Source: Crotalaria pallida
Lineage: Eukaryota > Streptophyta > Magnoliopsida > Fabales > Fabaceae
Direction of reading: 5' to 3'
DNA: 64,000 nucleotides
Assembly: GCA_037953625.1 (NCBI GenBank)
Contig: CM075651.1
Span: 108,439,001-108,503,000, forward strand
In this document: positions 1 to 13,360 of the stretch, piece by piece
Position numbering within the stretch: the stretch's first letter is position 1
Layout of the letters: the number at the start of each line of letters is the position of its first letter
Notes under the pieces: generated by a model
The model's database searches: none
What the model was told of the DNA's origin: nothing
The model's input: the letters and a program-made list of their open reading frames with translations, nothing else
Position numbers and translations under genes: made by a program

Positions 1-3000
1 TTCTTATAATTCCTAATACACATTCCTAGATCATTCTAAGCCTTTAGAATACTCTCTTAACCATTCTACACCTGTTAGAACCTCCAAGGACTCATGCTAC
101 ACCCTCTACGTCCCTAGGGGTACCATGCAATGTTAAGGATCATTGTAATGGTTATTATAATTCCTAATACACATTCCTAGACCATTCTAATCCTTAAGAA
201 TACTCTCTTAACCATTCTACACTTGTTAGAACCTCCAAGGACTCATGCTAGACCCTCTACGTCCCTTGGGGACTCAAGCATTGTTTAGGATCATTCTAAT
301 TGTTCTTATAATTCCTAATACACATTCCTAGATCATTCTAAGCCTTTAGAATACTCTCTTAACCATTCTACACCTGTTAGAACCTCCAAGGACTCATGCT
401 ACACCCTCTACGTCCCTAGGGGTACCATGCAATGTTAAGGATCATTGTAATGGTTATTATAATTCCTAATACACATTCCTAGACCATTCTAATCCTTAAG
501 AATACTCTCTTAACCATTCTACACTTGTTAGAACCTCCAAGGACTAATGCTAGACCCTCTACGTCCCTTGGGGACTCAAGCATTGTTTAGGATCATTCTA
601 ATGGTTCTTATAAGTCCTAATACACATTCCTAGACCATTCTAAGCCTTTAGAATACTCTCTTAACCATTCTACACTTGTTAGAATCTCCAAGGACTCATG
701 CTACACCCTCTACGTCCCTTGGGGTACCAAGCATTGTTTAGGATCTTTCTAATGGTTATTATAATTCCTAATACACATTCCTAAACCATTCTACACCTTT
801 AGAATACTCTCTTAACCATTCTACACTTGTTAGAACCTCCAAGGACTCATGCTAGACCCTCTACGTCCCTTGGGGACTCAAGCATTGTTTAGGATCATTC
901 TAATTGTTCTTATAAGTACTAATACACATTCCTAGACCATTCTAAGCCTTTAGAATACTCTCTTAGCTATTCTACACTTGTTAGAACCTCCAAGGACTAA
1001 TGCTAGACCCTCTACGTCGCATGGGGTACCAAGCATTGTTTAGGATCTTTCTAATGGTTATTATAATTCCTAATACACATTCCTAGACCATTCTAAGCCT
1101 TGAGAATAATCTCTTAACCATTTTACACCTGTTAGAACCTCCAAGGACTCATGCTACACCCTCTACGTCCCTTGGGGATTCAAGCAATGTTTAGGATCAT
1201 TCTAATGGTTTTTATAAGTCCTAATACACATTCCTAGACCATTCTAAGCCATTAGAATACTCTCTTAACCATTCTACACCTGTTAGAACCTCCAAGGACT
1301 CATGCTAGACCCTCTACGTCCCTTGGGGACTCAATCATTGTTTAGGATCATTCTAATGGTTCTTATAAGTACTAATACACATTTCTAGACCATTCAAAGC
1401 CTTTAGAATACACTCTTAGCTATTCTACACTTGTTAGAACCTCCAAGGACTCATGCTAGACCCTCTACGTCCCTTGGGGTACCAAGCATTGTTTAGGATC
1501 ATTCTAATGGTTCTTATAAGTCCTAATACACATTCCTAGACCATTCTAAGCCTTTAGAATACTCTCTTAACCATTCTACACTTGTTAGAACCTCCAAGGA
1601 CTCATGCTACACCCTCTACGTCCCTTGGGGACTCAAGCATTGTTTAGGATCTTTATTATTGCTCTTATAGGTCCTAATACACATTCCTAGACCATTCTAC
1701 ACCTTTAGAATACTCTCTTAACCATTCTACACTTGTTAGAACCTCCAAGGACTCATGCTACACCCTCTACGTCCCTTGGGGACTCAAGCATTGTTTAGGA
1801 TCATTCTAATGGTTCTTATAAGAACTAATACACATTCCTAGACCATTCTAAGCCTTTAGAATACTCTCTTAACCATTCTACACTTGTTAGAACCTCCAAG
1901 GACTCATGCTACACCCTCTACGTCCCTTGGGGACTCAAGCAATGTTTAGGATCATTCTAATGGTTCTTATAAGTCCTAATACACATTCCTAGACCATTCT
2001 AAGCCTTTAGAATACTCTCTTAACCATTTTACACTTGTTAGAACCTCCAAGGACTCATGCTACACCCTCTACGTCCCTTGGGGTACCATGCAATGTTTAG
2101 GATCATTCTAATGGTTATTATAGTTCCAAATACACATTCCTAGACCATTCTAAGCCTTTAGAATACTCTCTTAACCATTCTACACTTGTTAGAACCTCCA
2201 AGGACTCATGCTACACCCTCTATGTCTCTTGGGGACTCAAGCATTGTTTAGGATCATTCTAATGGTTCTTATACGTCCTAATACACATTCCTAGACCATT
2301 CTAAGCCTTTAGAATAATCCCTTAACCATTCTACACTTGTTAGAACCTCCAAGGACTCATTCTACACCCTCTATGTCCCTTGGGAACTCAAGCATTATTT
2401 AGGATCATTCTAATGGTTCTTATACGACCTAATACACATTCCTAGACCATTCTAAGCCTTGAGAATAATCTCTTAACCTTTCTACACCTGTTAGAACCTC
2501 CAAGGACTCATGCTACACCCTCTACGTCCCTTGGGGATTCAAGCAATGTTTAGGATCATTCTAATGGTTTTTATAAGTCCTAATACACATTCCTAGACCA
2601 TTCTAAGCCATTAGAATACTCTCTTAACCATTCTACACCTGTTAGAACCTCCAAGGACTCATGCTAGACCCTCTACGTCCCTTGGGGACTCAAGCATTGT
2701 TTAGGATCATTCTAATGGTTCTTATAAGTACTAATACACATTCCTAGACCATTCTAAGCCTTTAGAATACTCTCTTAGCTATTCTACACTTGTTAGAACC
2801 TCCAAGGACTCATGCTAGACCCTCTACGTCCCTTGGGGTACCAGGCATTGTTTAGGATCTTTCTAATGGTTATTATAATTCCTAATACACATTCCTAGAC
2901 CATTCTAAGCCTTTAGAATACTCTCTTAACCATTCTACACTTGTTAGAACCTCCAAGGACTCATGCTACACCCTCTATGTCTCTTGGGGACTCAAGCATT

Positions 3001-6000
3001 GTTTAGGATCATTCTAATGGTTCTTATACGTCCTAATACACATTCCTAGACCATTCTAAGCCTTCAGAATAATATCTTAACCATTCTACACTTGTTAGAA
3101 CCTCCAAGGACTCATTCTACACCCTCTATGTCCCTTGGGGACTCAAGCATTGTTTAGGATCATTCCAATGGTTCTTATACGACCTAATACACATTCCTAG
3201 ACCATTCTAAGCCTTTAGAATAATCTCTTAACCTTTCTACACCTGTTAGAACCTCCAAGGACTCATGGTACACCCTCTACGTCCCTTGGGGATTCAAGCA
3301 ATGTTTAGGATCATTCTAATGGTTTTTATAAGTCCTAATACACATTCCTAGACCATTCTAAGCCATTAGAATACTCTCTTAACCATTCTACACCTGTTAG
3401 AACCTCCAATGACTAATGCTAGACCCTCTACGTCCCTTGGTTACTCAAGCATTGTTTAGGATCATTCTAATGGTTCTTATAAGTACTAATAATACACATT
3501 CCTAGACCATTCTAAGCCTTTAGAATACTCTCTTAGCTATTCTACACTTGTTAGAACCTCCAAGGACTCATGTTACACCCTCTACGTCCCTTGGGGTACC
3601 ATGCATTGTTTAGGATAATTCTAATGGTTATTATAAGTCCAAATACACATTCCTAGAAACTTCTAAGCCTTTAGAATACTTTCTAAACCATTCTACACTT
3701 GTTAGAACCTCCAAGGACTCATGCTACACCCTCTACGTCACTTTGGGGACTCAAGCATTATTTAGGATCATTCTAATGGTTCTTATAAGTCCTAATACAC
3801 ATTCCTAGACCATTCTAAGCCTTTAGAATACTCTCTTAACCATTCTACACTTGTTAGAACCTCCAAGGACTCATGCTACACCCTCTACGTCCCTTGTGGT
3901 ACCATGCATTGTTTAGGATCTTTCTAATGGTTATTATAAGTCCTAATACACATTCCTAAACCATTCTACACCTTTAGAATACTCTCTTAACCATTCTACA
4001 CTTGTTAGAACCTCCAAGGACTCATGCTAGACCCTCTACGTCCCTTGGGGACTCAAGCATTGTTTAGGATCATTCTAATTGTTCTTATAATTCCTAATAC
4101 ACATTCCTAGATCATTCTAAGCCTTTAGAATACTCTCTTAACCATTCTACACCTGTTAGAACCTCCAAGGACTCATGCTACATCCTCTACGTCCCTAAGG
4201 GTACCATGCAATGTTAAGGATCATTGTAATGGTTATTATAATTCCTAATACACATTCCTAGACCATTCTAATCCTTAAGAATACTCTCTTAACCATTCTA
4301 CACTTGTTAGAACCTCCAAGGACTAATGCTAGACCCTCTACGTCCCTTGGGGACTCAAGCATTGTTTAGGATCATTCTAATGGTTCTTATAAGTCCTAAT
4401 ACACATTCCCAGACCATTCTAAGCCTTTAGAATACTCTCTTAACCATTCTACACTTGTTAGAATCTCCAAGGACTCATGCTACACCCTCTACATCCCTTG
4501 GGGTACCAAGCATTATTTAGGATCTTTCTAATGGTTATTATAAGTCCTAATACACATTCCTAAACCATTCTACACCTTTAGAATACTCTCTTAACCATTC
4601 TACACTTGTTAGAACCTCCAAGGACTCATGCTAGACCCTCTACGTCCCTTGGGGACTCAAGCATTGTTTAGGATCATTCTAATTGCTCTTATAGGTCCTA
4701 ATACACATTCCTAGACCATTCTACACCTTTAGAATACTCTCTTAACAATTCTACACTTGTTAGAACCTCCAAGGACTCATGGTACACCCTCTACGTCCCT
4801 TGGGGTAACATGCAATGTTTAGGATCATTCTAATGGTTATTATAGATCCTAATACACATTCCTAGACCATTCTAAGACTTTAGAATACTCTCTTAACCAT
4901 TCTACACTTGTTATAACCTCCAAGGACTCATGCTAGACCCTCTACGTCCCTTGGGGACTCAAGCATTGTTTAGGATCATTCTAATTGTTCTTATAAGTAC
5001 TAATACACATTCCTAGACCATTCTAAGCCTTTAGAATACTCTCTTAGCTATTCTACACTTGTTAGAACCTCCAAGGACTAATGCTAGACCCTCTACGTCG
5101 CATGGGGTACCAAGCATTGTTTAGGATCTTTCTAATGGTTATTATAATTCCTAATACACATTCCTAGACCATTCTAAGCCTTGAGAATAATCTCTTAACC
5201 ATTTTACACCTGTTAGAACCTCCAAGGACTCATGCTACACCCTCTACGTCCCTTGGGGATTCAAGCAATGTTTAGGATCATTCTAATGGTTTTTATAAGT
5301 CCTAATACACATTCCTAGACCATTCTAAGCCATTAGAATACTCTCTTAACCATTCTACACCTGTTAGAACCTCCAAGGACTCATGCTAGACCCTCTACGT
5401 CCCTTGGGGACTCAAGCATTGTTTAGGATCATTCTAATGGTTCTTATAAGTACTAATACACATTTCTAGACCATTCAAAGCCTTTAGAATACACTCTTAG
5501 CTATTCTACACTTGTTAGAACCTCCAAGGACTCATCCTAGACCCTCTACGTCCCTTGGGGTACCAAGCATTGTTTAGGATCATTCTAATGGTTCTTATAA
5601 GTCCTAATACACATTCCTAGACCATTCTAAGCCTTTAGAATACTCTCTTAACCATTCTACACTTGTTAGAACCTCCAAGGACTCATGCTACACCCTCTAC
5701 GTCCCTTGGGGACTCAAGCATTGTTTAGGATCTTTATTATTGCTCTTATAGGTCCTAATACACATTCCTAGACCATTCTACACCTTTAGAATACTCTCTT
5801 AACCATTCTACACTTGTTAGAACCTCCAAGGACTCATGCTACACCCTCTACGTCCCTTGGGGACTCAAGCATTGTTTAGGATCATTCTAATGGTTCTTAT
5901 AAGAACTAATACACATTCCTAGACCATTCTAAGCCTTTAGAATACTCTCTTAACCATTCTACACTTGTTAGAACCTCCAAGGACTCATGCTACACCCTCT

Positions 6001-7056
6001 ACGTCCCTTGGGGACTCAAGCAATGTTTAGGATCATTCTAATGGTTCTTATAAGTCCTAATACACATTCCTAGACCATTCTAAGCCTTTAGAATACTCTC
6101 ATAACCATTTTACACTTGTTAGAACCTCCAAGGACTCATGCTACACCCTCTACGTCCCTTGGGGTACCATGCAATGTTTAGGATCATTCTAATGGTTATT
6201 ATAGTTCCAAATACACATTCCTAGACCATTCTAAGCCTTTAGAATACTCTCTTAACCATTCTACACTTGTTAGAACCTCCAAGGACTCATGCTACACCCT
6301 CTATGTCTCTTGGGGACTCAAGCATTGTTTAGGATCATTCTAATGGTTCTTATACGTCCTAATACACATTCCTAGACCATTCTAAGCCTTTAGAATAATC
6401 CCTTAACCATTCTACACTTGTTAGAACCTCCAAGGACTCATTCTACACCCTCTATGTCCCTTGGGAACTCAAGCATTATTTAGGATCATTCTAATGGTTC
6501 TTATACGACCTAATACACATTCCTAGACCATTCTAAGCCTTGAGAATAATCTCTTAACCTTTCTACACCTGTTAGAACCTCCAAGGACTCATGCTACACC
6601 CTCTACGTCCCTTGGGGATTCAAGCAATGTTTAGGATCATTCTAATGGTTTTTATAAGTCCTAATACACATTCCTAGACCATTCTAAGCCATTAGAATAC
6701 TCTCTTAACCATTCTACACCTGTTAGAACCTCCAAGGACTCATGCTAGACCCTCTACGTCCCTTGGGGACTCAAGCATTGTTTAGGATCATTCTAATGGT
6801 TCTTATAAGTACTAATACACATTCCTAGACCATTCTAAGCCTTTAGAATACTCTCTTAGCTATTCTACACTTGTTAGAACCTCCTAGGACTCATGCTAGA
6901 CCCTCTACGTCCCATGGGGTACCAGGCATTGTTTAGGATCTTTCTAATGGTTATTATAATTCCTAATACACATTCCTAGACCATTCTAAGCCTTTAGAAT
7001 ACTCTCTTAACCATTCTACACTTGTTAGAACCTCCAAGGACTCATGCTACACCCTC
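1..7056. repeat. Segmental duplication, 4,081-bp offset (27 monomers)
   Basis: Positions 1-2975 recur at 4082-7056 with shared private variants. The rare TACGTCGCATGGGG form at about 1,015 recurs at about 5,096, and the GGGGTACCAGG form at 2,836 recurs at 6,917, both at an offset of 4,081. Internal changes are whole-monomer: 1-302 is duplicated as a dimer at 303-604 only in the first copy, and two monomers (4,686-4,987) are extra in the second copy. This is the pattern expected from unequal exchange. Similarity stops near 2,976 and 7,057, where TATGTCTC faces TACGTCCCTT. Confidence 0.85.
2221..3590. repeat. 5-monomer HOR, 755 bp
   Basis: The diagnostic TATGTCTCTTGG occurs at 2,221 and 2,976, exactly 755 bp (5 x 151) apart. 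Monomer order is: TATGTCTC with TATACGTCC; TATGTCCC with GCATTATTTAGG and TATACGACC; GATTCAAGCAATG with AAGCCATTAG; a monomer with AAGTACTAAT and CTTAGCTATTC; a GGTACC monomer. The second copy runs to about 3,590 and carries a 3-bp AAT insertion near 3,489. The same five-monomer order underlies the 743-bp HOR at 18.9-25.2 kb. Confidence 0.8.
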
Positions 7057-9213
7057 TACGTCCCTTTGGGGACTCAAGCATTGTTTAGGATCATTCTAAT
7101 GGTTCTTATAATTCCTAATACACATTCCTTGACCATTCTAAGCCTTTAGAATACTCTCTTAACCATTCTACACTTGTTAGAACCTCCAAGGACTCATGCT
7201 ACACCATCTACGTCCCTTGGGGTACCAAGCATTGTTTAGGATCTTTCTAATGGTTATTATAAGTCCTAATACACATTCCTAGACCATTCTACACCTTTAG
7301 AATACTCTCTTAACCATTCTACACTTGTTAGAACCTCCAAGGACTCATGCTACACCCTCTATGTCTCTTGGGGACTCAAGCATTGTTTAGGATCATTCTA
7401 ATGGTTCTTATACGTCCTAATACACATTCCTAGACCATTCTAAGCCTTTAGAATAATCCCTTAACCATTCTACACTTGTTAGAACCTCCAAGGACTCATT
7501 CTACACCCTCTATGTCCCTTGGGAACTCAAGCATTATTTAGGATCATTCTAATGGTTCTTATACGACCTAATACACATTCCTAGACCATTCTAAGCCTTG
7601 AGAATAATCTCTTAACCTTTCTACACCTGTTAGAACCTCCAAGGACTCATGCTACACCCTCTACGTCCCTTGGGGATTCAAGCAATGTTTAGGATCATTC
7701 TAATGGTTTTTATAAGTCCTAATACACATTCCTAGACCATTCTAAGCCATTAGAATACTCTCTTAACCATTCTACACCTGTTAGAACCTCCAAGGACTCA
7801 TGCTAGACCCTCTACGTCCCTTGGGGACTCAAGCATTGTTTAGGATCATTCTAATGGTTCTTATAAGTACTAATACACATTCCTAGACCATTCTAAGCCT
7901 TTAGAATACTCTCTTAGCTATTCTACACTTGTTAGAACCTCCAAGGACTCATGCTAGACCCTCTACGTCCCTTGGGGTACCAGGCATTGTTTAGGATCTT
8001 TCTAATGGTTATTATAATTCCTAATACACATTCCTAGACCATTCTAAGCCTTTAGAATACTCTCTTAACCATTCTACACTTGTTAGAACCTCCAAGGACT
8101 CATGCTACACCCTCTACGTCCCTTTGGGGACTCAAGCATTGTTTAGGATCATTCTAATGGTTCTTATAATTCCTAATACACATTCCTTGACCATTCTAAG
8201 CCTTTAGAATACTCTCTTAACCATTCTACACTTGTTAGAACCTCCAAGGACTCATGCTACACCATCTACGTCCCTTGGGGTACCAAGCATTGTTTAGGAT
8301 CTTTCTAATGGTTATTATAAGTCCTAATACACATTCCTAGACCATTCTACACCTTTAGAATACTCTCTTAACCATTCTACACTTGTTAGAACCTCCAAGG
8401 ACTCATGCTACACCCTCTATGTCTCTTGGGGACTCAAGCATTGTTTAGGATCATTCTAATGGTTCTTATACGTCCTAATACACATTCCTAGACCATTCTA
8501 AGCCTTTAGAATAATCCCTTAACCATTCTACACTTGTTAGAACCTCCAAGGACTCATTCTACACCCTCTATGTCCCTTGGGAACTCAAGCATTATTTAGG
8601 ATCATTCTAATGGTTCTTATACGACCTAATACACATTCCTAGACCATTCTAAGCCTTGAGAATAATCTCTTAACCTTTCTACACCTGTTAGAACCTCCAA
8701 GGACTCATGCTACACCCTCTACGTCCCTTGGGGATTCAAGCAATGTTTAGGATCATTCTAATGGTTTTTATAAGTCCTAATACACATTCCTAGACCATTC
8801 TAAGCCATTAGAATACTCTCTTAACCATTCTACACCTGTTAGAACCTCCAAGGACTCATGCTAGACCCTCTACGTCCCTTGGGGACTCAAGCATTGTTTA
8901 GGATCATTCTAATGGTTCTTATAAGTACTAATACACATTCCTAGACCATTCTAAGCCTTTAGAATACTCTCTTAGCTATTCTACACTTGTTAGAACCTCC
9001 AAGGACTCATGCTAGACCCTCTACGTCCCTTGGGGTACCAGGCATTGTTTAGGATCTTTCTAATGGTTATTATAATTCCTAATACACATTCCTAGACCAT
9101 TCTAAGCCTTTAGAATACTCTCTTAACCATTCTACACTTGTTAGAACCTCCAAGGACTCATGCTACACCCTCTACGTCCCTTTGGGGACTCAAGCATTGT
9201 TTAGGATCATTCT
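6302..9213. repeat. 7-monomer HOR, 1,058 bp, about 2.75 copies
   Basis: TATGTCTC starts at 6,302, 7,360 and 8,418, each 1,058 bp apart (7 x 151 + 1). The extra base is a third T in CCCTTTGGGG of one monomer. The unit is the 755-bp pentamer plus two monomers (one with CATTCCTTGACC, one with ACCATCTACG). The third copy diverges near 9,213, where TTGTTCTTATAATTCC with CATTCATAGACC replaces the expected monomer. Confidence 0.82.
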
Positions 9214-9218
9214 AATTG

Positions 9219-10430
9219 TTCTTATAATTCCTAATACACATTCATAGACCATTCTAAGCCTTTAGAATACTCTCTTAACCATTCTACACTTGTTAGAACC
9301 TCCAAGGACTCATGCTACACCCTCTACGTCCCATGGGGACTCAAGCATTGTTTAGGATCTTTATAATTGCTCTTATAGGTCCTAATACACATTCCTAGAC
9401 CATTCTACACCTTTAGAATACTCTCTTAACCATTCTACACTTGTTAGAACCTCCAAGGACTCATGCTAGACCCTCTAAGTCCCTTGGGGACTCAAGCATT
9501 GTTTAGGATCATTATAATGGTTCTTATAAGTCCTAATACACATTCCTAGACCATTCTAAGCCTTTAGAATACTTTATTAACCATTCTACACCTGTTAGAA
9601 CCTCCAATGAATCATGCTAGACCCTCTACGTCCCTTGGGGACTCAAGAATTGTTTAGGATCATTCTAATGGTTCTTATAAGTCCTAATACACATTCCTAG
9701 ACCATTCTAAGCCTTTAGAATACTCTCTTAACCATTCTACACTTGTTAGAACCTCCAAGGACTCATGCTACACCATCTACGTCCCTTGGGGTACCAAGCA
9801 TTGTTTAGGATCTTTCTAATGGTTATTATAAGTCCTAATACACATTCCTAGACCATTCTACACCTTTAGAATACTCTCTTAACCATTCTACACTTGTTAG
9901 AACCTCCGAGGACTCATGCTACACCCTTTACGTCCCTTGGGGACTCAAGCATTGTTTAGGATCATTCTAATTGTTCTTATAATTCCTAATACACATTCAT
10001 AGACCATTCTAAGCCTTTAGAATACTCTCTTAACCATTCTACACTTGTTAGAACCTCCAAGGACTCATGCTACACCCTCTACGTCCCATGGGGACTCAAG
10101 CATTGTTTAGGATCTTTATAATTGCTCTTATAGGTCCTAATACACATTCCTAGACCATTCTACACCTTTAGAATACTCTCTTAACCATTCTACACTTGTT
10201 AGAACCTCCAAGGACTCATGCTAGACCCTCTAAGTCCCTTGGGGACTCAAGCATTGTTTAGGATCATTATAATGGTTCTTATAAGTCCTAATACACATTC
10301 CTAGACCATTCTAAGCCTTTAGAATACTTTATTAACCATTCTACACCTGTTAGAACCTCCAATGAATCATGCTAGACCCTCTACGTCCCTTGGGGACTCA
10401 AGAATTGTTTAGGATCATTCTAATGGTTCT
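9219..10430. repeat. 5-monomer repeat, 755-bp offset
   Basis: The marker CATTCATAGACC follows TTCTTATAATTCC at 9,219 and again at 9,974, exactly five monomers apart. Linked variants (TCCCATGGGG, CTCTAAGTCCC, TCCAATGAATC, GGACTCAAGAATTG) recur in the same order, so whole monomers were duplicated together. Confidence 0.75.
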
Positions 10431-13360
10431 TATAAGTCCTAATACACATTCCTAGACCATTCTAAGCCTTTAGAATACTCTCTTAACCATTCTACACTTG
10501 TTAGAACCTCCAAGGACTCATGCTACACCCTCTACGTCCCTTGGGGTACCATGCAATGTTTAGGATCATTCTAATGGTTATTATAAGTCCTAATACACAT
10601 TCGTAGACCTTTCTAAGCCTTTAGAATACTCTCTTAACAATTCTACACTTGTTAGAACCTCCAAGGACTCATGCTACACCCTCTACGTCCCTTGGGGTAC
10701 CATGCAATGTTTAGGATCATTCTAATGGTTATTATAGGTCCTAATACACATTCCTAGACCATTCTACACCTTTAGAATACTCTCTTAACCATTCTACACT
10801 TGTTAGAACCTCCAAGGACTCATGCTACACCCTCTATGTCTCTTGGGGACTCAAGCATTGTTTAGGATCATTCTAATGGTTCTTATACGTCCTAATACAC
10901 ATTCCTAGACCATTCTAAGCCTTTAGAATACTCTATTAACCATTCTACACCTGTTAGAACCTCCAATGACTCATGCTAGACCCTCTACGTCCCTTGGGGA
11001 CTCAAGCATTGTTTAGGATCATTCTAATGGTTTTTATAAGTCCTAATACACATTCGTAGACCATTATAAGCCTTTAGAATACTCTCTTAACAATTCTACA
11101 CTTGTTAGAACCTCCAAGGACTCATGCTACACCCTCTACGTCCCTTGGGGTACCATGCAATGTTTAGGATCATTCTAATGGTTATTATAGGTCCTAATAC
11201 ACATTCCTAGACCATTCTAAGCCTTTAGAATACTCTCTTAACCATTCTACACTTGTTAGAACCTCCAAGGACTCATGCTACACCCTCTATGTCTCTTGGG
11301 GACTCAAGCATTGATTAGGATCATTCTAATGGTTCTTATAAGTCCTAATACACATTCCTAGACCATTCTAAGCCTTTAGAATAATCTCTTAACCATTCTA
11401 CACTTGTTGAACCTCCAAGGACTCATGCTACACCCTCTACGTCCCTTGGGGTACCATGCAATGTTTAGGATCATTCTAATGGTTATTATAAGTCCTAATA
11501 CACATTCCTTGACCATTCTAAGCCTTTAGAATACTCTCTTAACCATTCTACACTTGTTAGAACCTCCAAGGACTCATGCTACACCATCTACGTCCCTTGG
11601 GGATTCAAGCAATGTTTAGGATCATTCTAATGGTTTTTATAAGTCCTAATACACATTCCTAGACCATTCTAAGCCATTAGAATACTCTGTTAACCATTCT
11701 ACACCTGTTAGAACCTCCAAGGACTCATGCTAGACCCTCTACGTCCCTTGGGGACTCAAGCATTGTTTAGGATCATTCTAATGGTTCTTATAAGTCCTAA
11801 TACACATTCGTAGACCATTCTAAGCCTTTAGAATACTCTCTTAACCATTCTACACTTGTTAGAACCTCCGAGGACTCATGCTACACCCTTTACGTCCCTT
11901 GGGGACTCAAGCATTGTTTAGGATCATTCTAATTGTTCTTATAATTCCTAATACACATTCATAGACCATTCTAAGCCTTTAGAATACTCTCTAAACCATT
12001 CTACACTTGTTAGAACCTCCAAGGACTCATGCTACACCCTCTACGTCCCATGGGGACTCAAGCATTGTTTAGGATCTTTATAATTGCTCTTATAGGTCCT
12101 AATACACATTCCTAGACCATTCTACACCTTTAGAATACTCTCTTAACCATTCTACACTTGTTAGAACCTCCAAGGACTCATGCTAGACCCTCTAAGTCCC
12201 TTGGGGACTCAAGCATTGTTTAGGATCATTATAATGGTTCTTATAAGTCCTAATACACATTCCTAGACCATTCTAAGCCTTTAGAATACTTTATTAACCA
12301 TTCTACACCTGTTAGAACCTCCAATGAATCATGCTAGACCCTCTACGTCCCTTGGGGACTCAAGAATTGTTTAGGATCATTCTAATGGTTCTTATAAGTC
12401 CTAATACACATTCCTAGACCATTCTAAGCCTTTAGAATACTCTCTTAACCATTCTACACTTGTTAGAACCTCCAAGGGCTCATGCTACACCCTCTACGTC
12501 CCTTGGGGTACCATGCAATGTTTAGGATCATTCTAATGGTTATTATAAGTCCTAATACACATTCGTAGACCTTTCTAAGCCTTTAGAATACTCTCTTAAC
12601 AATTCTACACTTGTTAGAACCTCCAAGGACTCATGCTACACCCTCTACGTCCCTTGGGGTACCATGCAATGTTTAGGATCATTCTAATGGTTATTATAGG
12701 TCCTAATACACATTCCTAGACCATTCTACACCTTTAGAATACTCTCTTAACCATTCTACACTTGTTAGAACCTCCAAGGACTCATGCTACACCCTCTATG
12801 TCTCTTGGGGACTCAAGCATTGTTTAGGATCATTCTAATGGTTCTTATACGTCCTAATACACATTCCTAGACCATTCTAAGCCTTTAGAATACTCTATTA
12901 ACCATTCTACACCTGTTAGAACCTCCAATGACTCATGCTAGACCCTCTACGTCCCTTGGGGACTCAAGCATTGTTTAGGATCATTCTAATGGTTTTTATA
13001 AGTCCTAATACACATTCGTAGACCATTATAAGCCTTTAGAATACTCTCTTAACAATTCTACACTTGTTAGAACCTCCAAGGACTCATGCTACACCCTCTA
13101 CGTCCCTTGGGGTACCATGCAATGTTTAGGATCATTCTAATGGTTATTATAGGTCCTAATACACATTCCTAGACCATTCTAAGCCTTTAGAATACTCTCT
13201 TAACCATTCTACACTTGTTAGAACCTCCAAGGACTCATGCTACACCCTCTATGTCTCTTGGGGACTCAAGCATTGATTAGGATCATTCTAATGGTTCTTA
13301 TAAGTCCTAATACACATTCCTAGACCATTCTAAGCCTTTAGAATAATCTCTTAACCATTC
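9870..13360. repeat. 13-monomer duplication, 1,962-bp offset
   Basis: The rare AACCTCCGAG is at 9,901 and 11,863, and the TTCTTATAATTCC/CATTCATAG monomer is at 9,974 and 11,936, both 1,962 bp apart. That is 13 x 151 minus 1; the missing base is the A of TTAGAACC in the monomer near 11,405 (CTTGTTGAACC). GCATTGATTAGG near 11,308 recurs near 13,270. Copies are about 9,870-11,831 and 11,832-13,360, with few differences, so the event is recent relative to monomer divergence. Confidence 0.8.
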
